A stretch of 64,000 nt of DNA from Larix kaempferi (GCA_027924585.1 BSBM01000150.1:15615001-15679000); one strand, 5' to 3'. Numbered from the stretch's first letter, positions 19,719 through 32,196 are shown. Numbers and translations are program-made. Notes: a model not told the origin generated them from the sequence alone.

Positions 19719-22700
19719 TGTTAAGTCAGTAAATTTTTCTGCATTTTTAGTTTTTTTCTCTCCAAATTTTGGTTTGTTTTTTGAGTTTACCTTAGTTAAT
19801 TGTTGGTTTTCAGTTTTTTTTTTTTTTTGCCTTCTTAAGAATCTTATGAATGATTGAATAAAGTTTGAGCCCAGTCCTTTCAGATTTCATTTGATTTTGG
19901 TCATTTTTATATTGAAAGTGGGTCAATGTGAGTTATATATTCAAAAGGAGAATCATTAATGACTTTAGAGAGTAGCTAAACTAATGTCCTAAACCAAATA
20001 GCTGCCAAAATCTCCGACAAGTTGGCAAAAAGTTAGAAAATTGCTAAATTTTGGTTAAAAGATATTCTTGTAGCGCTACACCAAAGTTTAACACAGAGTG
20101 CGCTACAGGAATATCGTGGCATGAATTTTTGTAAATTCTCGATCTGATTTCAATCATCATGAAGAGTGTGAGTATCTAATCGCATTGTGTGAAGTGTTTA
20201 ACACGTGTATGCAGCATTTTGAGCATGATGTTAGTTGGTTGATAATCACGAAGAGAAGACAAAGGCATCATTACAGGTTATGCGGTTTCAGTTGCACAGA
20301 GACCAGCCAATTCCGGGTTTAGCTGTCAAGTTTCCCTCGTCACACGCATCATCACTGAGGAGTTAGTGTTTGAGGAGGAGACTTCACTGTTGAACGTTGG
20401 ATTACGTTATTGTGGAAGGAGACAGCTGTGATTCTGGCGCCAGCAGAAATTAGGGCTTTTGAATTCGTTCACCTGCAGCCAAAGAATCGTTAGGAGGACA
20501 CCTGTGCTCGAAGAAGAACATTATTGACACCCCAAATTGAAGACATTACGCCACGATGGAGGAGTAATTGATAGGTATTACGTATAACCCTCATAGCTGG
20601 AGAATTTGGGTTTTTGCTGCTGCGTGTTCTTCTGAAAAAATTGGTTGCTGAGAAGGATGTAATAGAATGAAAGGATGAAGAATTCATCACTGAAATAGTT
20701 ACCTGAAGCATGATAGGAGGAATTTGCACAACTGTTTCTTTTATGACCTAATCAGAATAGGGTGTCGTAAAAACTCACAGAATTGTCTGTAAAACTCAGT
20801 TTTTGTTACACAGAGGGAAGTCTGCTAGCTTGATACAGGTGTTACACAGGGAGGTTTGTAATTTTGTGCAGGGGATTTAAATATCATTGAAATTGTTATA
20901 ACCTGCAGTATTATTTGCCCAGAAAACAACTTATAAGACATTTCTGAAACCTAAAACTAGACTGTTCCAGTTCCTTGAAAAGAAAGATATGGGAAAAAAC
21001 AGTAAAAGTGGTAAGGTTAATAGAGCTGAACCCACGGACTTGACATGGATTAAAAAACTTCCAGATTGTGCAGAGTTGTTCCAACAGGCAGGATGGTTGA
21101 AATTCTTCAAGAAGATAGATGGTTTTAATGCCCAAGTATCCTGCAATTTTGCCAAAGGACTTAAGAATGAGATGATCATAATGGATCCTTTGAGATTCAA
21201 ATTGACTGTAGATTTAATTTCAGAAGCCACTGAAATTAGTAATGAGGGCGAGCTCTGGTTTAAGAAGTCTCCTTTTGAGTTTGATCCTCAAAGATACTTA
21301 TTGCCCAATGTTGTTCCTGACTGGAACAAAGGTATTATCATTCATAATTTCAAGAGGGAATGGATTGAACCTATAAGGATTCTTCAGAGTTATATAACTT
21401 GTGAAGGGAGGTACTCATTAGTGTTCAAATACCATCTCAGGTTCCTACAGCACATGGCAGGGGTGTCTAAAATGAATTTGCCATTCTTTTTCTTCAAAAG
21501 CCTGCAGAAAATGTCAAGCAAAATTAAACAGCAGGATGATCATACTTCTCAATCATTGTTTCACCATGGTCTCATCAAGTTAATCATCTCTACAGTGTTG
21601 CAGCATGAGGAAAAAACTTGGGACTTCTTTTTGTTTTGGTCAGGGATTCATTCTAAAGGCGAAGACCAACAACCCAAAAGGCAAACTGATAAGGGAAAAG
21701 TAATGATACAAAAGTTGGGGCATTCAGCTAAACCTGTAAACAAACATGGCATTAAAGCTAAAAAGGAAACAAAGCAGGTAACAGATGAAGAACAGACTGA
21801 CAGTCAGCCTCAGGAAATTCCACAGCACAATAAAGTCAAATTTTCATTATTTGATGACAAAAAGGAAAAGCAAATTCTTGGAAAGAAGTCATCATCTATA
21901 ACAGTGGTTCAAGAAGAGAGGAAAATTGATATCAAAGTTATTCCTATAGCAAAAGAAGAAGTCCAGAATCAGCCCAAAAGCCCCATCACAGTCCTCTCAG
22001 ATGATGAGGGCTATATGTTAGAGGAAGAGCAGTTCATTCTTGAGATCAAGGTTAAAGCTGAGATTAAAGAAAATCAAGCTATAGAGGACAAAACTACCAA
22101 GCCTAAGAAGAAGATCAAAAAACTGGAAGTGGTAGAGTTAGCATCTATCCAATATCAAGGGAAGAAACTAAAAATGATGGCAGAGGCAGCTTCCTTATGG
22201 AGACCTAAAACTAGGTCTAAAAACAAATTAAGATTAAGCATGAAAAAGCTGTTAAATCCAAAATTGAAGACTGATAAGGTGACCATCTCTGATGAAGAAT
22301 CCATGGAGGAGCAATCAAAGAAAAATGAATTGCATTCAGTTAAAAGAGAGGATTTTGGGTCTGTAAATGTAACAGGTGAAGAAAGCTCTAAATCCATTGT
22401 TGAAAACAATTCTGGAAAATTGTTAACAGAAGATATTAAATCAACACAAGTAATAGGTGTTTTAAACCCTATCATTGAAGATACTGTTGTAAAGCCATTG
22501 ACGGAGGAATTGATGTTTAAGAAGTTTGACATGTTTTGGAAACCAAGTGAAGATCAGGATGCTGCAATAGAAAAATTGGTTAATTCTGACAAGGAGAATT
22601 TGAAGAAGACTGTCAAACAGTACAAGCATCAAATGAGCTACATGCAGGAAGTTAATGATGGCCTAATGATGGCAAATAGAAGATTGAGAGAAGATCTTCA

Positions 22701-23587
22701 AGATACTCATGACAATTTTCAGGAGTTGGTGATTGATGCAAAAGAGGCACTCAGAAGAAAAAGGGTTGCTGACAGGAATTGCTCAGAATTAGAAAAGACA
22801 GTTCAAACCTTGCAGCAGGAAAATGAACACCTACACAAAAGGATAGCTGAGCTGGAGCAAAAGCACAAAAGAGTGAAGAAAAGATCCTCAAGTCCAGATG
22901 GCATCTCTTTGCTTGTGGAGGCATCGAAAGAGATCTAAGGCAGTTAGGTTCATTTAATGTTTTTTGTTAAAGATCTGCTATTTTTAGCAAAATTGTAATT
23001 TATAAAAATGTAAATGCTACTTTACCTAGTCTTAGTCATTCGATGGAGGATTAATAGGAAATACCCTAACTGTTTTTGGGAGATGAAAAAACTATTTAGA
23101 GAGGGAGAAAAGATATTGTAGAGGTTCGAATTTTTGGAGAGCTAGAGGAGGTCTGCAAGCTGTGCATTATTCCAGACTTGTTCACTGCTAAGTACTGCAA
23201 ACTCTCATATTGCATTTTTGATGAAACTATGAATATATGACTCCTTATTCCACTTCTGATATGTGTTGGCTTCATTTTAAACTTATACAGTTTCTTGATT
23301 GACAAATTCATTTCTGATTTTAGGTATAATTTCCAGTGGTGCTTGTCTTTTATTGTATGAACTTCATTGCAATCTTTTGTTGGATTCCTGAGATATATAT
23401 GCATCTTCATGGATATATGTATATGAATTAGTTTTTACTTATCTGTTGAATGTATTCCCTTATGCTCTTGAAGTTTCTAACCAAAACTTACAAAACAAAA
23501 CCCTAAAAACCTAGTTTGGATTGATTTTATTTTTGAGATTGTGTTGGCTTGTTACCCTAGCCTTAGTAACAATTTCTGACACAAACA
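19719..23587 (+). mobile_element. Element A: 3' LTR (3869 bp)
   Basis: Near-identical copy of 9557-13426, beginning TGTTAAGTCAG and ending CACAAACA, followed by GCATG. Length differences are confined to a T-run and a C-run. Most amino-acid-changing differences in its ORF are C-to-T or G-to-A relative to the left copy. Confidence 0.93.
20989..22938 (+). CDS. LTR-borne accessory protein (copy 2)
   Basis: Same 649-codon ORF as in the 5' LTR, also uninterrupted. I count six residue differences: Val to Ala, Ala to Thr, Val to Ile and Pro to Leu in the charged middle, then Ala to Thr and Ala to Val before the coiled coil. The mobile-domain-like part and the coiled coil are unchanged. This copy lies downstream of gag-pol, so a full-length transcript running into the 3' LTR could carry it as a last cistron. 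It has no known function. Confidence 0.85.
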   Translation: MGKNSKSGKVNRAEPTDLTWIKKLPDCAELFQQAGWLKFFKKIDGFNAQVSCNFAKGLKNEMIIMDPLRFKLTVDLISEATEISNEGELWFKKSPFEFDPQRYLLPNVVPDWNKGIIIHNFKREWIEPIRILQSYITCEGRYSLVFKYHLRFLQHMAGVSKMNLPFFFFKSLQKMSSKIKQQDDHTSQSLFHHGLIKLIISTVLQHEEKTWDFFLFWSGIHSKGEDQQPKRQTDKGKVMIQKLGHSAKPVNKHGIKAKKETKQVTDEEQTDSQPQEIPQHNKVKFSLFDDKKEKQILGKKSSSITVVQEERKIDIKVIPIAKEEVQNQPKSPITVLSDDEGYMLEEEQFILEIKVKAEIKENQAIEDKTTKPKKKIKKLEVVELASIQYQGKKLKMMAEAASLWRPKTRSKNKLRLSMKKLLNPKLKTDKVTISDEESMEEQSKKNELHSVKREDFGSVNVTGEESSKSIVENNSGKLLTEDIKSTQVIGVLNPIIEDTVVKPLTEELMFKKFDMFWKPSEDQDAAIEKLVNSDKENLKKTVKQYKHQMSYMQEVNDGLMMANRRLREDLQDTHDNFQELVIDAKEALRRKRVADRNCSELEKTVQTLQQENEHLHKRIAELEQKHKRVKKRSSSPDGISLLVEASKEI

Positions 23588-23592
23588 GCATG
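23588..23592 (+). repeat. Element A target-site duplication, right
   Basis: GCATG, matching 9552-9556. Confidence 0.75.
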
Positions 23593-23958
23593 GAAATACA
23601 CCGAGAACAACACTCGAGGAGATACTACGCACGTATTGCCAGGTAGTCGGGTAATAGGGTTAGGGGTACGGTCCTAACCCTCATTGGTTAGTGCTCTGAA
23701 ATATTGGGTCGAGTATTACTATTGGACCCTGTAGTATATTGCAAGTTGAGATGCCTTGATACTCCCGTGAGGTTCCAGACTTTAATCCCACCTATCATAT
23801 AAGTTTGCTTGTGGCTATAGCTTGAGTAGGACTTGAAGTGTGTTTTTTTCTTTTAGAAAACGTTTAGGAGAAGATTTTCATGAGTCGTCCTGATGAATAA
23901 CCCTTAAGAAGATCCCATAGATTATTAAATTTACCCCCTGAATATCCCCTTAGGTAGG
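23593..23958 (+). other. Leader upstream of element 2 gag
   Basis: Non-coding, with ATAGGGTTAGGGG-like sequence. No primer site is recognised. It probably continues 9231-9551, interrupted by element A. Confidence 0.45.
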
Positions 23959-25913
23959 AGGAGAACTCATGAGCAAGTATGGATCAACCCACAACATCTG
24001 GATCATGCGAAGAAGGAATTTCCACCCTTAAATCAGGAGGAAACTATTCTCCCCCTGTGAGTCCTCCCATCATTGATCCTACAGGACCTTTGTTGGTGGA
24101 ACAACCAACAAAGGAATTTCACTCCCAGCCATGGGACAACCTACATGGGAATATCACGTGGGGGGACCGTCTACTTGGAACCAACCTCCATGGGGGCATA
24201 CATACCCGGATAATCACAATATCGCAATAGGTCAAAATTGCCTAAGGAATCTGTATCTCGGATTACCTTATCCCGAAAATATGAACACCCCATGGGGGCA
24301 TCATAACATTTCACCAACTGGACCTCCTGTCGGTGGCCCACCCCCCCCACTTGTCCCACCCCCTCCTCTACCACCTGTCCCACCTCCACCTCCACACTCT
24401 GTAGGTGGACCCCCTTCGAGTACACCTCCTCATTAAGGAGGACCACCTCCGTATGACCAATCATCTATGGGAGTACCTTATGATCAATCCATCCATGGTA
24501 CTACAATTACCTAGATGCCTTATCAATATTACCAATATCCACAGCCAAATCGATAGTTACAATTTCTTGCCACATTAGATCTATCGGATTTGTCACGTTT
24601 GACCAATGATCGCATCGAACATGGTATAAATTGGTCACCCATTCTTGTGAAGTTACCATCGGACATACCCAAATTTGATAGCAAACCCAGTGACCATCCT
24701 AAGAACCACGTAATGACATACCATTTGTGGTGCTCCTCCAATTCCTTAATGGATGATTCCATCTGTTTGAGGATTTTTCAAAGAACCCTCATCGGTACCG
24801 CTGCAAAGTGGTACATCGAGTTACCACCAAACTCTTTCACCAATTTTAGATATTTCGATATGGCCTTTTTGACCCATTCCAATTACCGATCCGCTATGAA
24901 ACTGGCATGGATCTTTTGACATCTCGTTGACAATCAACCTCCACTCACATTTCTGATCATATTAATGAGTGGAGAAGGAGACTCCGGCTCATTAAATCTC
25001 CCATTCCAGATCAACTACTCGACGATTGGTTTACGAAGTCATTATTACCCATCGTAGCTAAAGACGTTGCTATGGGAAGGGCCGTTACGGAAGAACAAGC
25101 CATCTCGCGTGCTCAGTACCTAGACCTAGTCTATGCTCAATCTGGCACATTATATGACATTATTCTTAATGCCCCACTTACCACACACAACCCAACAAAA
25201 CCTCCCACGGGATCACATGTTGATGGCATCATTGGTTTTGTTCATACCCATCCTGCTACTCAATCGAGTGGATCACAGAACCACATCAGTTCAACCCAAT
25301 CCCCGTTACAGGATCGAACCAATACCAACCAGTCACCCAGTCCTACTTCCACTATGGAGGTGAATTCATTCCAATCTACTTCATCTCAGAAATCCAATGG
25401 TAAAAGAAGAACAAAGGTAAATCCAAGAATTCTTCTAACCAACAGGAGCACAAAAACAATTTCGATCCTAATGACACAAAACCGAGAAGGAAGGCCAAAT
25501 ATCCTTCCTTACTGTGCGGTGACGATGACTTCGCGAAAGAATGTCCACATTGTGAAGAAGTCCAAAATTTTCTCAAGGGAAACCCCACACCCACAATTCT
25601 AACGGACGCCTTCCCCAAACAAAAACAGAAAATGGTTGCACAACAACCACCTCCTTCTCAAGGAGAACCTTCCACCATCGCTCATGTTCTCATGATGCGC
25701 AGCGAAATGGTCAACTTATCTAGCAAGTCACGTACATACGACTCTATTCCTGACAAGGAATCTGACATAGGTAATAATAAAAAATACTCCCCGTCTACGT
25801 CCCATGTTCCTCTACCACAAGGTCCTTTAACCATACAGAAACCTCTACTAGATGCGGCATTGCATCCACCAAAAAGCACAATTCGAAAAACCATTTTCAA
25901 TCCTAATTCCTGA
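23959..25913 (+). pseudogene. Element 2: gag with zinc knuckle (decayed)
   Basis: It opens MDQPTTSGS at 23959 and shifts frame into a Pro-rich block (PPPPLVPPPPLPP near 24340). The Gag core begins near 24640: KLPSDIPKFDSK, then HLWCSSNSLMDD and AAKWYIELPP. Further shifts near 24900 and 25430 lead to a knuckle-like YPSLLCGDDDFAKEC, in which the first Cys is Ser. The middle ORF (25072-25602) carries AQYLDLVYAQSGTLYD, also seen in element D. At least three frameshifts and several TAG codons show it is dead. The Gag would have formed the particle shell and bound element RNA. Confidence 0.8.
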
Positions 25914-26033
25914 GCCACTCAAAAATACAATATCGTAGAAGATCTATCCCAAGCACCATGTGCTATGTCGACGCTATAAGTCTTACAAAATTGTCCCAAT
26001 CGGTGTAAGACTCTCCTAGATTCCATTGGAGTA

Positions 26034-27347
26034 GTGGATCCAGTTTCCTTTAATACGATCACGTTTAGATTGGAATATTTCAAACCGAGGCTTTCCCACC
26101 AATTGTCATTTCAAATCATTACTAATGTTTCCTGGAAAAGTATCCATCGTACTGGTTTAGACGAAGGAGCCTCTACTTTTGTTATGTTGATATCCTGCTG
26201 GAAAGCCATCGGTTCTCCCGAGTTGAACCGTTTCCCTACTACTATGAAAGCATTTGACAGACGTGGATTTCAACCCCATGGGCTGTTACAATCTTTAGCC
26301 GTCGAGTTGGGAGGTAAGACTGTTTCAATTAACGTGGAAGTAGTTTCCCCTCCATTGGATTATAACTTGTTACTTGGTCTAAATTGGTTCTATGCCATGA
26401 CTGCGGTCGCATCATCCATCTTTTGCATTGTGGAATTTCCCCATCATGGGAGAATTGTCACTATCGACCAGTTAGATTTTTGTACATCAGACACCACTAC
26501 TCATCTTGCGGATAACGTCCCTCTCTTGGGACACTCATCGCAAATATATGAGAGTATGGGGGTAGGACTCCTAAAAGAATCATACCTGATGGGATTCTTT
26601 CCAACACCCGATCCCCCATCACATGTTTCCACGGTGAACATGATATCATCCATGACCCCATACTCCACCTCGACAGACCAATGGATTTTACCCAATCTCA
26701 ATCACCTTGCTTTGATTGGAGATGTAATGTATCTCAGCCCCACTGAAGCCACTTATGAGTCCATCCAATCAGCGCCTGATTTACTCGATGACCACTCTTC
26801 GGTGGCATCTAACCTAGCTTCTCTGTCATCTTTGCATAACTCATCCCCACCATCACTAGATCACTTACTCCAGAATTTTCACTCTGATGAATCGATCATG
26901 GAGATTATGATCTTGGATGAGCCTCCATGGGAAGACCATCATCATCACTCGTCTTTCCTCCCACCTATAGAAATGGTAGAGAACGTGATTCACACTATTG
27001 TTTCACCAGATGTCTTTCCTCACCCTCAATCTCCTATTCTCGTCCAAGATACGGTAACCGAGGGGAACTTGGAAAACATCACTCCTACCATCACCTTAGA
27101 CATCTCGGTAAAACCAGGAGTCGTGGAACACATCCACATAGGCCAAACTTGTTCTCCTAATAAAATCAAGGCTTTTACGGCTTTGTTTAAACAGTTCAGC
27201 GACGTATTTGCATGGAGCTACAAAGATATGTATGGGATTGATCCTACTATTGTCATGCACGAAATAAAAACATATCTCGATGAAAAACTTGTCCGGAAAA
27301 AACTCAGTCCAGTGCACCCTATAAAGACTACGGCCATCAAAGCATAG
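26034..27347 (+). pseudogene. Element 2: protease and linker to RT
   Basis: Continues the frame of the zinc knuckle. The active-site-like DEGAS appears in LDEGASTFVM near 26161-26180, followed by DYNLLLGLNW and RIVTIDQLDF. A long acidic linker (DEPPWEDHHHHSSFLPP) leads to the RT N-terminal block with FKQFSDVFAWSYKDM. It ends at TAG 27345, just before RT resumes in the same frame. The Glu in DEGAS is shared with elements 1, B and D. Confidence 0.8.
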
Positions 27348-28483
27348 ATTGAAAAGTTGTTGAAATATGGTTTCATTTATTTGGTTCCCTTGACATATTG
27401 GGTCTCTAATGTCGTCCCAGTTACAAAGAAACATGGAACAATTAGAGTTTGCGTTGATTACAAGGATCTTAATAAGGCTTGTCCTAAGGAAAATTACCCT
27501 ACCCCGTTTATTGACCAAATTATTGACAACTGCGCCGTAAGTGTCATCTTTTCATTCATGGATGGATTTTCTTGCCATAATTAGATTAAGATCCACCCAG
27601 GCGATCAACATAAAACTACTTTCATCTGCCCATGGGGTACGTTTGCATATCACAAATTACCTTTTGGCCTTAAAAATGCTGGTGCCACATTCCAGTGGGC
27701 CATATCGTATGCCTTTCACGATATTAAGTATTTTTTGGAAACTTGCCTCGATGATTTTCTCGCTCATTCAAATCGTCATGAGTTTCACATCGATCATATG
27801 ACGGTTGTGTTTCTCATATGTCGACGTACCATATCTGTTTAAATCTCCATAAGTGCATATTTTGTGTTGAGTCCTGACGTATCCTCGGCTTCACCATTTC
27901 CAAAGATGGGATCCGCATTGATCCCCTCAAGGTAGTGGCCATTGTCGCCCTACCCCCACCCACATATATTACAGAACTTCAAAGTTTGTATTGGAAGGCA
28001 AACTACCTACACCGTTTCATGTGTAATTTTGCATAAAAAACACAAGGTTACATGTGATTGTTAAAGAAGGACGACCCATTTATTTGGGATGATTATTCCC
28101 AAAAGGCCTTTGGAAATATCAAGCATGCTATTACCCATGCACCCGTGTTACAACCACCGGATTACACCAAGGATTACATCCTTTATTTTGCTGCCTCTAC
28201 CTCAACTATTGCTATTGTTTTAGTAAAGGAGGATAACCACGCGCAAGAACATGTGATCTACTACCTTAGTAAGGGTCTCATAGAATATGGAACCCGTTAT
28301 TCACATGTGGAGAATTTAGCTCTAGAAACGGTCATCGTTGTCCAGAAGTTTTGTCACTATATCCTGCTCTGGACTACTACCATAATTGCCTATTCTAACC
28401 CTATGTACCACGTCCTCACATGTCAGGTACTGGGGGCGAAATACTTGCGCTGGATCGTGATTCTTCAAGAATTAGACCTCTAG
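27348..28483 (+). pseudogene. Element 2: RT and RNase H (decayed)
   Basis: RT motifs: VCVDYKDLNKACPK, FSFMDGFS, then a TAG at a conserved Gln position, FGLKNAGATFQ, and a catalytic box now reading CLDDF. The frame changes near 27840. The RT thumb and retroviral-type RNase H follow (28058-28483: YILYFAASTST, EHVIYYLSKG). The usual first RNase H Asp is absent. Stops sit at former Gln, Trp and Arg positions judged against elements 1 and D. Confidence 0.8.
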
Positions 28484-28484
28484 T

Positions 28485-29855
28485 TTGAAAAGGCTAAATA
28501 AAAAAAAGTCATTGATATTTGCGGAGCTCATTTGTGATCTTCCCCATAATGATAAAGAATCTGATCCCATTGACTCTCTCCCCTATGAGTCATTGTTTTT
28601 TATTAGTACTTCTAGCCCTTGGTACAGATATATCACCTTGTATCTTGAAACACAATGCTTTGGCCCTCACTTATCCCATGATGAACGTCGTTGTATCTGT
28701 CACCACGCGAAATATTACCTAATCATCGGTGATATGCTATATCGTCGTGGCATTGATTCCATCTTACGACACTGCTTAACTCATGAGGAGGCCGAGCATG
28801 TCTTAAATGATTTCCACTCGGGGGAATGTGGAGGTCATATCTCTGGGATGGCTACAACCCAAAATATCTTATGCACTGGATACTACTGGCCATCCATATT
28901 CAAAGATTGTGTGGAAGCGATCGAGAAGTGTCCTCCCTACTAATTTTTTCATCATAAAAAGCGCTCGCACCCAACCCCACTACATCCAGTTATCGTCGTT
29001 GGCCCCTTTGCAAAATTGGGAATTTTCTTCATGCATTGTAAGCCTACCTCATCCGAGGGGCATGGTTATATCATTTTCGTTGTAGACTACTTTACCAAAT
29101 GGGCCAAGGCCATGCCTACATACAAGGAAGATGATGAAACTGTTGCACTCTTTGTGTTCAATTATATCATCGCTAGATTCAGAGTCCCACAAGCCATAGT
29201 CACATACCATGGATCACATTTCCAAAATCAGATGGTGGATGAATGAAGCACCAAGTTGGGTTTTTTGTCATGAAAAATCAACTCCCTACTATCCTCAATC
29301 GAATGGACAAGTAGAGGCCATCAACAAGGTCTTGAAAACCATGATTCAAAGCATGGTAGGCACTCACAAGTCAAATTGGCATGTGATGCTTTTTAATCCC
29401 TTTGGGCATACCAGACTTCCGTCAAAATTGCGACTAGTTTCACACCTTTTCGGTTGGTGTATGGACTAGAGGCAATATTGCCTATTGAGTGCGGAATTCC
29501 GTCTTTGAAACTAGTTGTTGAACTCTTACCAAACACAACCACTGAGGAAGAAAGATTCTTATACTTATCTAGACTCGACGAAACCCGTTGTGGTGCATCT
29601 CTAGCCAATGAAGCACATAAGAAATGCATCAAGGCCCAGTATGACAAATATGTAAAACCCCGTATCTTCAAAGAGGGTGATTTGGTCCTTACTTACGACC
29701 AAACACATGATAACCTAGGGGCAGGTAAAATTGATTCCATGTGGCATGGGCCATATATCGTAAAACGTGTCTTGGAAAAGGGAGCTTATGAGTTGGTTGA
29801 ATATGAAGGAATATCCTTAGGGGAGTCTCGCAATGTGCTCTACCTAAAGCGGTAA
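28485..29855 (+). pseudogene. Element 2: integrase (decayed)
   Basis: Entered by a shift in an A-run near 28500. The zinc-binding region is partly lost (KCPPY followed by stop). The core has VVDYFTKWAKAM with Asp, but the second catalytic Asp is Tyr (IVTYHGSHF). NGQVEAINK with Glu is retained in another frame near 29300. The GPY/F module is recognisable (DSMWHGPYIVKRV) and the protein ends VLYLKR at 29855. Multiple shifts and stops make it inactive. Confidence 0.82.
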
Positions 29856-29905
29856 TATGCTTAAGATATATTGCATCAGTACTCTGTATATATTGCACAT
29901 AAAGT

Positions 29906-30388
29906 GTGTTTCTGTTTGGTGTGACACTTGCTTTAATGTGTTGGGGTCTTATCTCGATTTTCTCTTATGCCATGTTCTTCCTGGATGTGAAGATGGAAAC
30001 CTGCTATGGATTCGGATATGGTGCTAGCCGGCACACCCAGAACCTCTCCTCAGCAGCTTGGGTACTCTATTTCCCTGTCGGTGAACTGATAAGCTGAGGA
30101 GGAACTTTCCTAGGTCCTACAACTAATAATGTCGCCAAATACCACATGGTGATCGGACTATTGACCGACGATTTTTCCCTTGGTGTCGACCACGTTGTCG
30201 TCTACCTCGATTCTCAACTAGTGGTATCTCATTTGAACTGGGTCTACTCTATTCATGACCCTATATTATTTTGCTTGTTTCGATGGGTACATCTCTTGGA
30301 AATGTTTTTTGAGTCTATTCAATACCTACACATTCCAAGATATATGAACACGGTTGCTGATTCATTGGCGAATTTTGTACTAGATTAG
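29906..30388 (+). pseudogene. Element 2: archaeal-type RNase H placed after integrase (decayed)
   Basis: Downstream of the integrase stop, one frame with a single internal stop reads FPVGELIS, TTNNVAKYHMVIGLL, VVVYLDSQLVVSHLN and IPRYMNTVADSLAN. These match the order of motifs in archaeal-type RNase H domains, as in element A at 16040-16425. The first Asp motif is altered (FGYGAS) and the catalytic Glu is Lys (NVAKY), while the DSQLVV and VADSLAN aspartates remain. The stop after VLD sits where relatives carry Trp. Position after integrase differs from element A and from the usual Tat order. Confidence 0.75.
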
Positions 30389-30808
30389 CACATTGCACAT
30401 TCATAATAATTTTTTATCAAAGATGCATAATCAACATGGCATATAAATTATTCATAGTGTATGGGAAAGCATGCATAAGATCCAAATCCATCATAAAAAC
30501 ACAGTGTATAAACCGCTAGACCATGTTTTATATATATTAAGTTTGGAAAAAATATTGTACAAAAAGGTATTGATACAGAAATATGAAGCTCATGGCTTTC
30601 AATATGTCACATCTACAAAATATGAATCTTGTGGCTTTCAGTACATCATCGCATATACATCCTATCCCTGAGGGTGATCGTGGTAGCATATGATGGCCCT
30701 AGCCACCCGGCAGAGTAACAGTCCAAAACGTCCCGAAACTCCAATTGTCCTAAGCTGATAGTTTCGGGGAAGATCGTCTATGGAGATGTATGGAATGTCA
30801 GCAGTCAG
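30389..30808. other. Non-coding interval
   Basis: AT-rich sequence with two copies of a short repeat (GGCTTTCARTAYRTCAYM, about 30592 and 30631). No LTR or gene is recognised. It could hold the 3' end of element 2, but I cannot place a boundary. Confidence 0.35.
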
Positions 30809-31887
30809 TCACAGGAGGTTCTCCTCTAGCTCATCTAGCTCCTCCACATCCTCCTGATCGATCGTTTCCATCTCACGAACTACTCCTCGCCTCTCGATAG
30901 GTGAGGATAACGTCGGTCTAGATGGGACAATATCTATGTAAGCAAGATATGAGATATCAGTACTACAAAAAAAGGAAAAAATCATAAAATACATAGAAAC
31001 AAGAGAGTCTTTTTCTTACCAATCTCTCCCCACCGCTCTCCATCTGGAAGAGCTAAATCGGGGTCTCCTCTGAAGTCTTCCCCTGCATAAGAATAATCCT
31101 CAACCATGAGGAGCTAGCTACACGGCCACCTAAAGAAAGTCGTTCTGTATGTGATCATTATCCCACCGCCACCATGGCAGGCCATCACATCGACCCACCT
31201 CTGCATATGTAGATCTCGCGGATCGAGATCACTTATCTCAACCTAGGGACGGAGAACTGGAACCCTCTCTAAGAATAAATATACCACGATGGATCCATAA
31301 CCAAACTATTTCAACTCCCCTCTGCGACACTTGATCAATTGTTCCTTTAAGCTTGCGAGGATCCCCTCACACCATTTAAACACTATAGGAGCCATACACT
31401 CAATGGAATACAACATATGGGCCTTGGTGGCATGATGTGGGGCCCTAATTCCTACCACTCGATCGATATTAAACAATACAGTCCTCAAGGGATAGTCCCG
31501 TGCGTTCTTGATGGGAATTTTCCCACCCAACATTTGTGTGCCTGGAGTGCAGAATTATGCAATGAGATCCTCGGTGGATCAATCACTATCCCTAGGTCCA
31601 AATAGTGACACAACGGCCCCACGCCTGGATAATCCTGTCAAGAAGTATATATCCTCAATGTCTAAAGTGAGGATATGTTCTCCAACTCTGAAATGTTGTT
31701 GGTCCGGATCCCATAACTGAATCAAATAGTCCAATAGTCTTATTTGGGCTCTCATTCCCTATACATGAAATAATTTGAGCAACCCACACTCCCTCAAAGG
31801 ATTAGCAGATTGAGGATCATTTGCGGCTTTCACATCCTCCAATCCGTGCTCATGCTCTTTCCATTGCACCATTTTGATGGCTAAACC
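30809..31887 (-). pseudogene. Plant-mobile-domain-like gene, decayed, with an intron
   Basis: Read on the minus strand from ATG 31872: FRVGEHILTLDIEDIYFLTG, TVLFNIDRVVGI, HMLYSIECMAPIVFKWCEG, FGYGSIVVYLFLERVP and an acidic C-terminus VEELDELEENLL. The first motif is the hallmark GE..TL.D...LTGL pattern of plant-mobile-domain proteins. Five or more in-frame stops (TAG, TGA, TAA) break it. A 57-bp interval (30963-31019) with GTAAG and TTTTTTTGTAG ends separates the last two coding blocks and looks like an intron. It lies between element 2 and hairpin array 2 but on the opposite strand. It could be a retroelement accessory ORF or a captured host gene; I cannot tell which. Confidence 0.65.
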
Positions 31888-32195
31888 CTGCATAAACATC
31901 AAAGAAATGGGCATTAGGTCAATTTCATTGGCTTACAAATTGTTTTTTGGGCCCCATTCCAAATTTCATGGGCTAACTTGCACCGACACACCCTATCTTT
32001 GCAGACAGGGCGTCAGCGACTCACTTATCCTATGCGGAAGGCGCGTCATTCCTGAGTGACGCACTTCCCGAAGGGGAAAGCACGTCACCCAAGGCGCACA
32101 ATTCCCCCTATGGAATGAGTCCCCAAAACCCCTAAAACATGCATTAAAAACAAATTTCCAACCTTCAAATCAAAGGGAAGAAAGTTTAGAGTTAC
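31888..32195 (-). other. Probable upstream intron of the mobile-domain-like pseudogene
   Basis: On the minus strand the donor CCAG|GTAAC lies at 32196/32195 and the acceptor TTTATGCAG|GG at 31888/31887, 15 bases before the ATG. The interval has GACGCAC/GCGTCA-type short repeats at 32000-32095 and no coding sequence. The upstream exon would be non-coding. Confidence 0.4.
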
Positions 32196-32196
32196 C

